A stretch of 64,000 nt of DNA from Lewinellaceae bacterium (lineage in GTDB: Bacteria > Bacteroidota > Bacteroidia > Chitinophagales > Saprospiraceae), in assembly GCA_020636105.1 (NCBI GenBank), contig JACJYL010000001.1:1116001-1180000 (forward strand), in the 5' to 3' direction. Shown here one piece after another: positions 17,206 through 26,171 of the stretch (its first letter is position 1; each line of letters opens with the position of its first letter). The notes below the pieces were generated by a model that worked only from the letters and a program-made list of their open reading frames with translations, did not search any database and was not told where the DNA came from. A program made the position numbers and the translations under genes.

Positions 17206-18282
17206 CTAATCCTCAAATTCAAAACTCAACTGTATTCCCTCCCCTACGTGTTCCTTCTCGAGGTTGGAAACGGTAAGGCCGAGAAGACGTACTTTTTCAA
17301 ACCCTTCCAGGCAACTTTCGAGCAACTCAATGCCTACTGCCTCTATCTGTTCCAAATCCCGAACCTCGCTGTTGAAGGAACGACTGCGGGTAATGGTCTT
17401 AAAATCCTCATTGCGCACCTTAATGCTGATGGTACGGCCGAAATTGTCCGTCTTTTTCATGTAATCGAACACGATACCGGCGAGTTTTTTGAGCTTTTCT
17501 TTTTTTTCAGCGGTACTGGATATGTCTTCAGAATAAGTGCGCTCTGCTCCTATCGACTTCCTGATACGATTGGGATTTACGGGACGATTGTCCTGTGCAC
17601 GTACGATTTTATAATAATGCCGGCCAGCCTTGCCAAAACGGTGTACCAGGTCTATTTCAGAACATTTTTTCAAGTCGGCTCCATTAAACACCCCCATGTT
17701 TTTCATCCTCTCGGCCGTCACCTTTCCGATCCCATGAAATTTATGGATGGGCAATTGATCGAGAAAAGCTTCGGCTTCTTCCGGCAGGATGACCTTCAAT
17801 CCGTCCGGTTTATTAATATCAGAGGCAATTTTTGCCAGGAACTTATTAAAAGAAACCCCGGCCGAGGCGGTCAACTGAGTGGTCAATCGGATCTTCTCCC
17901 TTATTTCCATAGCTATTTTGATGGCAGAGCCTATCCCTTTCTTGTTTTCGGTCACATCAAGGTAAGCTTCATCAATGGAAAGGGGCTCCACAAGATCCGT
18001 ATATTCATGAAAGATCTCCCTTACCTGGGCCGACACCTCGCGATAAACATCAAAACGGTGTTTTACAAATATAAGGTTGGGACACAAGCGAACAGCTTTG
18101 GCGGAGGCCATAGCGGAGCGAACCCCAAAAACCCGGGCTTCATAACTCGCCGCGGCAATCACTCCTCGTGAACCGCTCCCACCGACCACCACAGGTTTGC
18201 CTTTCAGCGAGGGATTGTCACGCTGCTCAACGGAAGCAAAAAAGGCGTCCATATCGATATGTATGATCTTACGGTCAGTCAT
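17206..18282 (-). CDS. dinB: DNA polymerase IV (Y-family translesion polymerase)
   Basis: A 358-aa protein of normal DinB length that copies past damaged bases. The first metal-binding motif is IIHIDMDAFFASVEQRDNP (Asp-8, Asp-10) and the second is SIDEAYLDVT with Asp and Glu at about residues 103-104. A helix-hairpin-helix thumb (LPIHKFHGIGKVTAERMKNM) and a little-finger domain ending the protein follow. No beta-clamp-binding peptide is obvious beyond the terminal LSFEFED. It is a single-gene unit in the core, next to tRNA-Lys. Confidence 0.95.
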   Translation of the reverse strand: MTDRKIIHIDMDAFFASVEQRDNPSLKGKPVVVGGSGSRGVIAAASYEARVFGVRSAMASAKAVRLCPNLIFVKHRFDVYREVSAQVREIFHEYTDLVEPLSIDEAYLDVTENKKGIGSAIKIAMEIREKIRLTTQLTASAGVSFNKFLAKIASDINKPDGLKVILPEEAEAFLDQLPIHKFHGIGKVTAERMKNMGVFNGADLKKCSEIDLVHRFGKAGRHYYKIVRAQDNRPVNPNRIRKSIGAERTYSEDISSTAEKKEKLKKLAGIVFDYMKKTDNFGRTISIKVRNEDFKTITRSRSFNSEVRDLEQIEAVGIELLESCLEGFEKVRLLGLTVSNLEKEHVGEGIQLSFEFED

Positions 18283-18375
18283 GGGAAGTAAAATTACGAA
18301 AATGATCCGGAGATTGTTGGTTGGTGATTGAAGATTGTTGATTGGGAAGTGGGTTTGGGTGCGGGTGCGGGTTTG

Positions 18376-18420
18376 TTTAAACGCAAAGCACGCGGAGAAG
18401 GCGCGGAGGGCGCAAAGGAA
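18376..18420. repeat. Dispersed intergenic repeat, family A, copy 1
   Basis: A 45-bp segment built from CGCAAAG, GGCGCGGAG and GCGCAAAGGA words. Matching segments occur at 42874-42917 and 53223-53266, all in the form (T)AAACCGCAAAG..GCGC..GAAGGCGCAGAG..CGCAAGGAG. Confidence 0.65.
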
Positions 18421-18555
18421 GCATCCTCAAACCCAAACCACCTTAAACAATTTTGAAACCACCCCGACCTACGTCACGGGATTTCACTACGTTCAACCTG
18501 GAACCGCTTGAACAATTTGAACTCATGGAACAATTTGAACAAATTAAAAAACCGT

Positions 18556-18978
18556 TTAGAAGATCGAAATGTCTTTACTACGAATCTCGATCTCTGTTTC
18601 GATAAGGGTGCGGAGGTGGTCTGTAAAACGATAAGTGGTGAACCTTCGCTGGAACCGATAAAGGATCATGGCGGAAAGCCCTGCGAACAACGGGATGAAA
18701 AACAAGAAAACATACCCGAAAAACAGGTGGTCGGTCATAAAGGAGTAAATGGCGGTGGACAGACAGATCACGACAATAAAACCGGTAGAGACCAGCATTC
18801 TTCTCAGGAAGAAGACTTTTTCCGTCTGATCATCCAGTTGGTGGAGAAAACTATACAATTCATGCGTTTCAAAATAATCAGGACCGAATTCAAGCAGGAG
18901 TGCCAACTCATCATTAACCTCCTCCTCGATGCGAAGAAGATACCTATCCAAATGATCCGTTTTTTTAATTAATTGCAT
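18556..18978 (-). CDS. Small two-helix membrane protein of unknown function
   Basis: A 140-aa protein. A charged helical N-terminus (about 1-58) is followed by two membrane helices (about 62-81 and 87-107) and a basic C-terminal tail (YRFQRRFTTYRFTDHLRTLI). ATG start at 18978. It lies between dinB and the STAS gene in the same direction, but the strong terminator at 19020-19072 separates it from the latter. No family recognised. Confidence 0.6.
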   Translation of the reverse strand: MQLIKKTDHLDRYLLRIEEEVNDELALLLEFGPDYFETHELYSFLHQLDDQTEKVFFLRRMLVSTGFIVVICLSTAIYSFMTDHLFFGYVFLFFIPLFAGLSAMILYRFQRRFTTYRFTDHLRTLIETEIEIRSKDISIF

Positions 18979-19019
18979 AAATAATAATACCCTTTCCTTG
19001 TTCTAAAAACGAAAATACA

Positions 19020-19072
19020 AAAAAAAATTCTTGCCTGCAAGACCACGTCTGCAACAGGCAAGAATTTTTTCC
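19020..19072 (-). terminator. Strong terminator after the STAS gene
   Basis: A perfect 16-bp inverted repeat (AAAAAATTCTTGCCTG / CAGGCAAGAATTTTTT, 19022-19037 and 19055-19070) with A and T runs at both edges, so it can stop transcription in either direction. Confidence 0.85.
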
Positions 19073-19214
19073 GGGGCCAGGCCTCCGTTTTCCGTTTACA
19101 AAAGAGCACTGAATCCGACAGTATCCTGGATAAATGACATGCTAAAAATTAATCCTCTCCCTGACAAAAACCCCAAACAACATCTTCCGGAGGTCCGAAT
19201 CAAAAGAGAACCGG

Positions 19215-19595
19215 TTAATACTCTTCCTCAGAATTGAGTTCGTTTTCAATTTCCTGCATCATGATCAGGTCTATTCCATCAGCAACTGTATCCACTATGG
19301 TCAGGACAGAGTCCAACCTGGAAATAGTGATCAATTTCTTAACGGAAGGATGATCGATACCGGTAACGATAAAATTTCCCAATTCCTTCCACAAACGGTT
19401 GGCGGTCAAAATAGCGCTCAGTCCGGAAGAATCAACGAATTTTACCTCTGAGAGGTTGAAAATCAAATTGCGCACTCCTTCGTTAGACAAGATGACGAAT
19501 TCGGATTTCAAATCCGGCGCCAACAGTGAATTGAGGTTTTCTTCCTCCAGACGAAAAGCCGTATATTTATCTTTTTTATCTATAGTAAACTTCAT
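19215..19595 (-). CDS. STAS-domain anti-sigma-factor antagonist-like protein
   Basis: A 126-aa protein. The STAS fold covers about residues 2-105, with the diagnostic segment VKFVDSSGLSAILTANRLWK (about 51-70), in which a Ser is the usual phosphorylation site in SpoIIAA/RsbV-type proteins. These bind an anti-sigma factor when unphosphorylated. The C-terminus is acidic (MMQEIENELNSEEEY). No kinase or sigma partner lies nearby. In Bacteroidota such lone STAS proteins exist, and their partners are usually encoded elsewhere. Confidence 0.85.
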   Translation of the reverse strand: MKFTIDKKDKYTAFRLEEENLNSLLAPDLKSEFVILSNEGVRNLIFNLSEVKFVDSSGLSAILTANRLWKELGNFIVTGIDHPSVKKLITISRLDSVLTIVDTVADGIDLIMMQEIENELNSEEEY

Positions 19596-19664
19596 GTATC
19601 AATTATTATTAACCAATAGAATGGATGCCAGGTAATTTGTATCCAATCTTTTGTTTTTGCCTCA

Positions 19665-19697
19665 CAAATGTATCAAATTTAATAGTAGTAAACACAA
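19665..19697 (-). promoter_or_regulatory. Promoter of the STAS gene
   Basis: On the minus strand, TACATTTG (19672-19665) is an exact TAnnTTTG -7 element. TTG at 19697-19695 lies 22 bp upstream as -33. The predicted start is about 65 bp before the ATG at 19595. Confidence 0.55.
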
Positions 19698-19712
19698 ATA
19701 TTTCCAAAAATA

Positions 19713-19799
19713 TTGTTCCGTAATTTTTTTTTGGTAACCTTGTGCCGATCCATGATCCTAATAAGTAGGTGAACGGATTGATTCAGATCGTTTTTTTAT
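19713..19799 (+). ncRNA. Possible short RNA or attenuated leader upstream of clpC
   Basis: TTG at 19713-19715 and TAACCTTG at 19735-19742, 19 bp apart, fit the Bacteroidota promoter with one mismatch. About 5-55 bp downstream, CGATC/GATCG with an inner GATCC/GGATT pair forms a hairpin ending in T7 (19791-19797). The unit would yield an RNA of about 50-55 nt ending about 480 bp before clpC. It could also be a chance terminator-like structure. Confidence 0.3.
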
Positions 19800-20279
19800 C
19801 GGATTTCTTGCAGTAAAAAAACGACTGAGGTCAGGATACACTTTTGGCGTTAAAGAAATTTCAGGGGGAACACGGTCTTTTGTGCCATGAGTATAAAATT
19901 TTGCGCTATTGGATCTTCTGCTTTATGAATAACAGACAGCTATTGGATTCCCTTAGGCATAATGAGTCCAGGGAACATTAATCTGGTTGGAAAAATTCTT
20001 GTTATTTCAGGGATCATTTAATCAACCTAAAAAATCTTCCGAACCTTTTGATGACAAATTCTTAATGGATATTCGCAACAAAATTTACAACCAAATGTTA
20101 TAATTCAATCTGCTTTTTTTAGCCCTGTAAATCCATATTGTTTTGAAAAAAATACCGGATTTGTCATTAAAACCGGAAAAAAAGGCAGGATTGGCATACT
20201 GGCACGATTTTTATTAATTTTTATTCCCGCATACTTGATTTAAAGGCATTTTATTAAGATTATTGCGTTTAAGAACTTG
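19800..20279. other. Long region upstream of clpC with no gene seen
   Basis: About 480 bp of A+T-rich sequence without a convincing frame. It must contain the clpC promoter and leader. I cannot point to a clean TAnnTTTG element, although TACTTG near 20232 is close to one. No CtsR-like operator is evident. Confidence 0.3.
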
Positions 20280-22847
20280 ATGAATCAAATTAAGATGAAT
20301 AATAAAAAATTTTCACCAAAGGTAAAACAGGTTATTTCCAAAAGCCGCGATGAAGCATTGCGTCTCGGATATGACTTTATAGGTACAGAGCATTTGTTGC
20401 TGGGTATCGTTTCAGATAACAAAAGTCTGGCTATTCGGGTATTACAGTCACTCGAGGTAAATCCGACGGAACTCAGGCAGGTTATCGAAGAATCCATTCA
20501 ACGGCTCCATACCTCCATTGCCAACCTGAACGTTGGTAATCTTCCTTTCAACAGACAGGCAGAAAGAGCATTAAAAGTCACTTTCCTGGAAGCCAAGCTT
20601 TTAAGAAGTGAAGAAATTGATACAGAACACCTGCTGCTTTCCATTCTCAAAAACAAAGAGAATCCTGCCGCTAAAATTCTGGAACAGTTCAATGTCGATT
20701 ACCAGACCTACAAGGACGAGCTGGAATATGTGAAGCAGGAGCTCGATGGGGACGACCGCATCGATCCATTTGCCCAGGCTTCCGACGGAGACGAGCCCTT
20801 TGAGGATGATGACAACCCTTCAAAAGGTTACCAACAGAGCCGTAAATCACCCGTTAAATCCCGCACCCCTGTACTCGATAATTTCGGTCGTGACATTACC
20901 CGACTGGCAGAAGAGGATAAACTTGACCCGATCATTGGTCGTGAGACAGAGATCGAGCGCGTTTCGCAAATTCTCAGTCGCAGGAAGAAGAACAATCCGA
21001 TACTTATTGGAGAACCCGGTGTGGGTAAAACCGCCATCGTGGAAGGGCTTGCACTTCGCATCATCCAGAAAAAAGTTTCGCGAACTCTTTTTAATAAGAG
21101 ACTGGTCATGCTGGACCTCGCGGCTCTGGTAGCAGGCACCAAATACAGGGGGCAGTTCGAGGAGCGGATGAAAGCCATTATGACAGAACTGGAAAAATCC
21201 AGGGATGTTATTTTATTCATCGACGAGATTCATACTATTGTTGGCGCAGGAGGAGCCACCGGTTCGTTGGATGCCTCCAATATTTTCAAACCAGCGCTGG
21301 CAAGAGGTGAGCTTCAATGTATTGGAGCTTCTACCCTTGACGAATACAGACAGCATATCGAAAAGGACGGGGCGCTGGATAGACGTTTCCAAAAGGTTAT
21401 GGTAGATCCGCCGTCGGCAGATGAAACCATCCACATCCTGCACAATATCAAAGCCAAATACGAGGAATTTCATAATGTGAGCTACAGCGACGAGTCTATC
21501 AAAGCTTGCGTTCACCTCAGTGACCGATATATTTCCGATCGTTTCCTGCCGGATAAGGCGATTGACATCCTGGACGAAGTTGGTGCACGTGTGCATTTGA
21601 AAAACATATTCGTTCCGGTTCATATCGAAGAACTGGAAAAGGAAATAGAAGAACTCAAAGAGTTGAAAAACCAGGCCGTTAAAAGCCAGCAATACGAAAA
21701 GGCAGCCGATCTGCGCGACAAGGAATCAAAACTCGTCCGCAAACTGGAATTTGCCAAAGTTCAATGGGAAGAAGAGGCCAAAACCAAACGCTACCCTGTT
21801 GATGAAGAAGATATTGCTGAAGTAGTGGCCATGATGACGGGCATCCCTGTGAGCAGAGTGGCACAGAAAGAAAGCAAGAAACTCATTGAGATGACCAAAG
21901 ACATGCAAAGTGTCATCATCGGTCAGGATGAAGCGATCACCAAGATCACCAAAGCCATCCAAAGAAATCGGGTTGGTTTGAAAGATCCTACCAAACCTAT
22001 TGGTTCCTTTATTTTTCTCGGACCAACAGGTGTGGGTAAAACAGAGCTGGCCAAGGCACTTGCCCGTTACCTTTTCGACAGTGAAGATGCCCTGATTCGA
22101 ATAGACATGAGCGAGTACATGGAGAAATTTTCTGTCAGCCGACTGATCGGAGCGCCTCCGGGATATGTCGGTTACGAAGAAGGAGGCCAACTTACCGAGC
22201 GGGTAAGACGCAAGCCTTATTCTGTGATATTGCTGGATGAAATTGAAAAGGCACACCCTGATGTATTTAACATCTTGTTGCAGGTGTTTGATGACGGACA
22301 ACTGACCGACGGGCTCGGACGCAAAGTCGATTTTAAAAATACCCTTGTGATCATGACCTCGAACATAGGTGTTCGGCAATTGAAGGATTTTGGACAGGGA
22401 GTAGGATTTGCGACCAAATCGCGTTTGGAAGCTACAGAGGACTATTCCAAAGGAGTAATCCAAACGGCTCTGAAAAGGACCTTCTCTCCTGAATTTTTGA
22501 ACAGGATCGACGATATTGTCATTTTCAACAGCCTTGGAGAAGATGAAATCTTCAAGATCATCGACATTGCCCTCAAGGATCTTTATAAGCGTCTTGCTGG
22601 AATGGGATACGAACTTTCCCTTACTGAAACCGCTAAAAAGTTTGTTGCGGAAAAAGGATTTGATCCTCAATTCGGTGCTCGCCCACTCCACCGGGCCATT
22701 CAAAAATACATTGAAGACCCGCTTGCTGAGTTTATTCTCAATGAGCGCCCGGAGGAAGGAGCCAAATTAAAAGCAGTACTCAACAAAGCCGGTGATGGTT
22801 TAAATATTACACTCGCAAAAAAAACCAACACCAAAGTTGAAAAATAA
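20280..22847 (+). CDS. clpC: ATP-dependent Clp protease ATP-binding subunit ClpC
   Basis: An 855-aa AAA+ unfoldase that feeds proteins to ClpP in the cytoplasm. It has a Clp N-terminal repeat domain (about 5-145), AAA domain 1 with Walker A GEPGVGKT (about 243-250) and an adjacent DEIHT Walker B, and a UVR-like middle region (QYEKAADLRDKESKL, about 460-475). AAA domain 2 has GPTGVGKT (about 581-588), and the ClpB D2-small domain closes the protein. Start taken as ATG at 20280; an in-frame ATG at 20295 (MNNKKFSPKV) is also plausible. The gene is monocistronic, with a strong terminator after it. Confidence 0.96.
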   Translation: MNQIKMNNKKFSPKVKQVISKSRDEALRLGYDFIGTEHLLLGIVSDNKSLAIRVLQSLEVNPTELRQVIEESIQRLHTSIANLNVGNLPFNRQAERALKVTFLEAKLLRSEEIDTEHLLLSILKNKENPAAKILEQFNVDYQTYKDELEYVKQELDGDDRIDPFAQASDGDEPFEDDDNPSKGYQQSRKSPVKSRTPVLDNFGRDITRLAEEDKLDPIIGRETEIERVSQILSRRKKNNPILIGEPGVGKTAIVEGLALRIIQKKVSRTLFNKRLVMLDLAALVAGTKYRGQFEERMKAIMTELEKSRDVILFIDEIHTIVGAGGATGSLDASNIFKPALARGELQCIGASTLDEYRQHIEKDGALDRRFQKVMVDPPSADETIHILHNIKAKYEEFHNVSYSDESIKACVHLSDRYISDRFLPDKAIDILDEVGARVHLKNIFVPVHIEELEKEIEELKELKNQAVKSQQYEKAADLRDKESKLVRKLEFAKVQWEEEAKTKRYPVDEEDIAEVVAMMTGIPVSRVAQKESKKLIEMTKDMQSVIIGQDEAITKITKAIQRNRVGLKDPTKPIGSFIFLGPTGVGKTELAKALARYLFDSEDALIRIDMSEYMEKFSVSRLIGAPPGYVGYEEGGQLTERVRRKPYSVILLDEIEKAHPDVFNILLQVFDDGQLTDGLGRKVDFKNTLVIMTSNIGVRQLKDFGQGVGFATKSRLEATEDYSKGVIQTALKRTFSPEFLNRIDDIVIFNSLGEDEIFKIIDIALKDLYKRLAGMGYELSLTETAKKFVAEKGFDPQFGARPLHRAIQKYIEDPLAEFILNERPEEGAKLKAVLNKAGDGLNITLAKKTNTKVEK

Positions 22848-22865
22848 TTAATATTACCTTAGCTT

Positions 22866-22915
22866 AGCACAGCTGTTTGATCACGCTTGGTTGAACAGCT
22901 GTGCTTTTTATTTTT
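22866..22915 (+). terminator. Terminator after clpC
   Basis: AGCACAGCTGTT (22866-22877) pairs perfectly with AACAGCTGTGCT (22894-22905), followed by a T-rich tail. It separates clpC from the infC operon 18 bp downstream. Confidence 0.85.
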
Positions 22916-22932
22916 AAACAAAAAAAATTATA

Positions 22933-23520
22933 TTGGCAAAGAGAGCAAAAACTCCACAGACACCTAGTACCAAATTCCAATACCGGATAAACGAAAGAAT
23001 CCGAATTCCTGAGGTTAGACTCGTGGGAGACAATCTTGACGAAATCAGCGAAAAAGTAGGCCAGGCGATTGAACCTGGAGTGTATTCTACAAATGTGCTG
23101 AGAAAATGGGCGGATGAGGTAGATCTGGATCTTGTGGAAATTTCACCTAATGCAATCCCACCTGTAGTCCGTATAACCGATTACAACAAATTTCTTTACG
23201 AAAGAAAAAAGAAAGAAAAAGAACTAAAAGCCAAAACCGCGAAAACCGTCATCAAGGAAATCAGATTCGGTCCCAATACGGATGACCACGATTTTGATTT
23301 CAAACTTCGTCACGCACGAAAATTTTTGGAGGAAGGAGCTAAAGTCAAAGCTTTTGTTCAATTTCGTGGCCGGACCATTGTATTCAAAGATCGTGGCCAG
23401 CTTTTACTGCTCAAATTCATCAAAGAGCTGGAAGACTGCGGTCTCGTTGAAGCATTACCGAAGATGGAAGGGCGAAGAATGTTCGTGATGATTTCTCCTA
23501 AAAAGAAAGTCAGTAAATAA
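22933..23520 (+). CDS. infC: Translation initiation factor IF-3
   Basis: A 195-aa factor that binds the 30S subunit and checks the start codon. It has the N-terminal domain (about 15-85, NERIRIPEVRLVGDN), a lysine-rich linker (YERKKKEKELKAKT) and the C-terminal domain (about 95-185, IRFGPNTDDHDF). The first codon is TTG at 22933, preceded by an A-rich sequence with no in-frame ATG nearby. Rare start codons are a known trait of infC and allow IF-3 to limit its own synthesis. It is first gene of infC-rpmI-rplT. Confidence 0.95.
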   Translation: MAKRAKTPQTPSTKFQYRINERIRIPEVRLVGDNLDEISEKVGQAIEPGVYSTNVLRKWADEVDLDLVEISPNAIPPVVRITDYNKFLYERKKKEKELKAKTAKTVIKEIRFGPNTDDHDFDFKLRHARKFLEEGAKVKAFVQFRGRTIVFKDRGQLLLLKFIKELEDCGLVEALPKMEGRRMFVMISPKKKVSK

Positions 23521-23601
23521 AAGATTTTTCACTAACGGGCGGGGTTATTTTTTTTAGGTACAAAAAGGATATAAAACTTTTTTATTGAGTGATCTTTTTA
23601 T

Positions 23602-23609
23602 TACCTTTG
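23602..23609 (+). promoter_or_regulatory. Internal promoter for rpmI-rplT
   Basis: TACCTTTG is an exact TAnnTTTG -7 element 28 bp before the rpmI ATG, with T-rich sequence about 20 bp upstream as a weak -33. It would let the ribosomal proteins be made independently of infC. Confidence 0.5.
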
Positions 23610-23636
23610 CCGACCGTATCAAAAAAATATATTACG

Positions 23637-23831
23637 ATGCCTAAGATGAAGACACATTCCGGTACTAAGAAGAGATTCAAACTTACCGGATCAGGGAAAG
23701 TGAAACGCTTTCAGGCAGGTGCTGCTCACCTTTTAAGAAAAAAGAGCAAAAAAGCAAAGTTGCGTCTGAGTGGTGCTACTACAGTTAGTACACATGATAC
23801 ACCCAGAATTAAAAGACAACTTGTTAAGTAA
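23637..23831 (+). CDS. rpmI: 50S ribosomal protein L35
   Basis: A 64-aa, very basic protein (MPKMKTHSGTKKRFKLTGSG at the start), the usual length of L35. It begins at ATG 23637; an upstream extension in the same frame has no support. It binds 23S rRNA in the large subunit. It lies 117 bp after infC and 82 bp before rplT, the conserved order of the operon. Confidence 0.96.
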   Translation: MPKMKTHSGTKKRFKLTGSGKVKRFQAGAAHLLRKKSKKAKLRLSGATTVSTHDTPRIKRQLVK

Positions 23832-23850
23832 ACCTTTATTTTTTAACGAG

Positions 23851-23894
23851 AATGCAGAACATAAAGCGTGTTTTAAACTTTACACCTCTGCATT
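23851..23894 (+). promoter_or_regulatory. Stem-loop in the rpmI-rplT spacer
   Basis: AATGCAGA (23851-23858) and TCTGCATT (23887-23894) pair perfectly, with TAAAG/CTTTA pairing inside. The hairpin ends 19 nt before the rplT start. L20 represses its operon in other bacteria by binding RNA structures, so this could be such a site; that function is inference. Confidence 0.4.
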
Positions 23895-23912
23895 GTACTA
23901 AAACAATTAACG

Positions 23913-24260
23913 ATGCCTCGTTCAGTAAATGCTGTTGCGTCCAGAAGAAGACGTAAGAAAATTTTAAAAGCGGCCAGAGGATATTTTGGCGCGAGAAGTA
24001 AAGTCTATACGGTTGCGAAAAATGCTGTTGAAAAAGCATATAAGTACGCCTACCGTGACAGAAAAAATAAAAAGCGTGCCTTCCGCAGATTGTGGATTGC
24101 CCGTATCAATGCAGGAGTTCGCCAATATGGGTTGAGTTATTCAAAATTCATTCACCTCTTATCTGAAAACAAGATCGATCTGAATCGTAAAGTGTTGGCA
24201 GATATGGCTATGAACCATCCTGATACATTTAAAGCAGTGGTTGATTCTGTAAAGAAATAG
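23913..24260 (+). CDS. rplT: 50S ribosomal protein L20
   Basis: A 115-aa basic protein of standard length, opening MPRSVNAVASRRRRKKILKA. It is needed early in large-subunit assembly, and in other phyla it also represses its own operon. ATG start at 23913. It is last gene of the operon, followed by a hairpin terminator at 24281-24320. Confidence 0.97.
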   Translation: MPRSVNAVASRRRRKKILKAARGYFGARSKVYTVAKNAVEKAYKYAYRDRKNKKRAFRRLWIARINAGVRQYGLSYSKFIHLLSENKIDLNRKVLADMAMNHPDTFKAVVDSVKK

Positions 24261-24280
24261 CCAATCAGACTTTCAAAATA

Positions 24281-24320
24281 AAAAATGGCTGGCAGGGTTT
24301 CCTGGCAGCCATTTTTTATT
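24281..24320. terminator. Bidirectional terminator between rplT and the convergent secreted-protein gene
   Basis: AAAAATGGCTG..CAGG and CCTGG..CAGCCATTTTT form a long stem with one mismatch and A/T runs on both sides. It lies between two converging genes and can serve both. Confidence 0.75.
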
Positions 24321-24332
24321 GGTTTTGTAAAT

Positions 24333-25562
24333 TCAATCCTTTAGTCGAAACCGCCTGATCAGGATGGCATCACTTTCTTTAAGATTGGAGTTCATGATGA
24401 TTACCGTTTCTTTTGCACCATCAACAACGGATACGGCCACGGTGTTCGGTGGAATATCCCCCAAATCTTCCGCATGAAGAATGAGCAAATTTTCTTCAGC
24501 ATTGAGGACTACCGGAATCCCCTTTTTATACTTCTGTACCCGGTAATTATTTAAAATGCGTTCTCCGTTGAGAAACAGAGTCGCATAATCTCCATCCACC
24601 GTTCCGCTATCCCAGATTTTTATCTTCACATTTTTACTATTCACTTCTACCGTCCTGCCCACTTTTACTATACGGTCAGTTTGTTCTTCATAAGGTTTGG
24701 TCAAAACACTTATTTCCCTTTTGATTTCGCGGGTCAGCACCGGTTTTTCCAACACAAGGCTCCCCGACGCACAGGCGCCGAGTTCAGGGTCTTTTCCTTC
24801 AATAAATCCAGCCCAATCTCCTTCAATAAAATAACTCATCCCCTGTCTTCTTAGTTTAAAGGAGCCCGATTTTATGCACCATTTCCAGTTTTCATCCGTC
24901 CGTTCGATAACATAATCTTCTTTTATGGTAACCATTTCGGTATTTTCATCGTACCACCAGATCAAAGCATGGCTGGCGCTGCCCCCGTTTCCTTCCGAAA
25001 CAATCATGGAAGTCCCTACTCCTGCTTTTTCAAGCTCAAGCTCATAATAAAACCCGTAATCCCGATCTGACTGAGAAAGATTGCCTGTCCATTTTCCAGT
25101 CATGACAAAGGCCTCTTCCTCAATGTCCCTCTCTATCGTTGCCGTTTTTTTCAGCACCATGGTCCCCGGTTTGCACCCTTTTGCGGTCCAGTTTCCGGCT
25201 AATTCCGATCCTGCATCTAATTCGGTATAATCCAGTATTATGGATTTAAGACACCATTGAGGCTGTTCCGGCTTGAGCTGTTTTATTTCCTGGAGCAAGA
25301 GCCTTGCTCCCTCTGCAATTCCGGTGATAAGAAATTCAGCCGAGGTTTTTCCATCCTCAGATTTGGAAGTCGCATAACCTGATACGGCCTTTTCTTCCAC
25401 GGTGATTTCCAATGTATAATAATATACGTCCCTACTCCCCTCCTGTTCGACGGAACCTTCCCAACGCCCCGACAGTTTTTGGCCCACCAGCACTACCGGA
25501 ACAAAAAACACAAGCATAAAAAATAAGTTCCTAAAATAAGTCTTGTTCTTTTTAAGTGCCAT
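24333..25562 (-). CDS. Secreted protein with two lipocalin-like beta domains and a C-terminal beta domain
   Basis: A 409-aa protein from ATG at 25562. The signal peptide covers about residues 1-28 (FRNLFFMLVFFVPVVLVGQ). Two related repeats follow, one opening KLSGRWEGSVEQEGSRD (about 30-135) and one opening MTGKWTGNLSQSDRDYG (about 152-270). Each has the G-x-W strand and paired cysteines of a calycin-like barrel. The last part (about 300-409, VKIKIWDSGTVDGDYATLFL) looks like a beta-sandwich repeated in secreted proteins of this group. No enzyme motif is seen. It probably acts outside the inner membrane; function unknown. Confidence 0.65.
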   Translation of the reverse strand: MALKKNKTYFRNLFFMLVFFVPVVLVGQKLSGRWEGSVEQEGSRDVYYYTLEITVEEKAVSGYATSKSEDGKTSAEFLITGIAEGARLLLQEIKQLKPEQPQWCLKSIILDYTELDAGSELAGNWTAKGCKPGTMVLKKTATIERDIEEEAFVMTGKWTGNLSQSDRDYGFYYELELEKAGVGTSMIVSEGNGGSASHALIWWYDENTEMVTIKEDYVIERTDENWKWCIKSGSFKLRRQGMSYFIEGDWAGFIEGKDPELGACASGSLVLEKPVLTREIKREISVLTKPYEEQTDRIVKVGRTVEVNSKNVKIKIWDSGTVDGDYATLFLNGERILNNYRVQKYKKGIPVVLNAEENLLILHAEDLGDIPPNTVAVSVVDGAKETVIIMNSNLKESDAILIRRFRLKD

Positions 25563-25701
25563 ATATTCAATTATATGCAAAAATCTATTCTAAATCAAGA
25601 AAAACCCATTCTCCTCCATTTCATAACTTTATCCTACCGACCTCTAGTATAATAATAATTGTTTAATGAAAAAATAATGTTATATTTTATAAAAATAATA
25701 A

Positions 25702-25914
25702 TAACTTTGCAACCATATCAAATGGGATAACGTAAAATAAAGTTAACTAAAGTTAGACTCTTATTTACCATACCCCATAATTATGGGGTGCATCTAGATT
25801 GAAATTTATTTTAGCTTTACACGAATGAAAACAAAGAAAATTTGAAAGGGGGACATTAAAGTAACAACACTTTATGTCGATTTCACCCGGATAGGTAATA
25901 TCCGGGTTTTTTTT
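25702..25914 (+). ncRNA. Candidate structured non-coding RNA with its own promoter and terminator
   Basis: An exact TAnnTTTG promoter (TAACTTTG, 25702-25709) is followed about 200 nt later by a perfect 8-bp terminator stem CCCGGATA/TATCCGGG (25886-25906) and T8. The transcript has no frame of any length. It contains nested pairings: ATAAAGT/ACTTTAT (25737-25743 with 25869-25875), a TAAAGTTAGA/TTTTAGCTTTA helix (about 25749-25758 with 25809-25819) and the palindrome ACCCCATAA/TTATGGGGT (25772-25789) at the tip. Size and rod-like nesting recall 6S RNA, but I cannot confirm that class by eye. No other gene occupies 25563-26171. Confidence 0.45.
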
Positions 25915-26171
25915 ATCCCTAAACTGCAACTACAATCATTTCCTTTAATTCTTTCCCGTAATTTCCTCTGCAATAGCTAATTTCACTTTTAAATAATCCC
26001 GTAATACAGCGATCTGTCGACCGTTAGCAACTTCACTTTTGAACACCAAAGTCGAACTTAAATCGGTTTTGGATTGCCTTTTTGATCATTTAGGCCGGCA
26101 ACCATTTTTTTTGAGGAATTACAGCTTTCATAGCGTTTAATTCGATAAATTAGCGTCTCAAAATCATTACC

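Noticed and set aside
17248..18171. 307-codon plus-strand frame opposite dinB
   Set aside because: It is wholly antisense to a clear dinB gene and shows no motif; a shadow frame.
21726..22703. 325-codon minus-strand frame opposite clpC
   Set aside because: Antisense to the second AAA domain of clpC; its composition is that of a mirrored coding frame.
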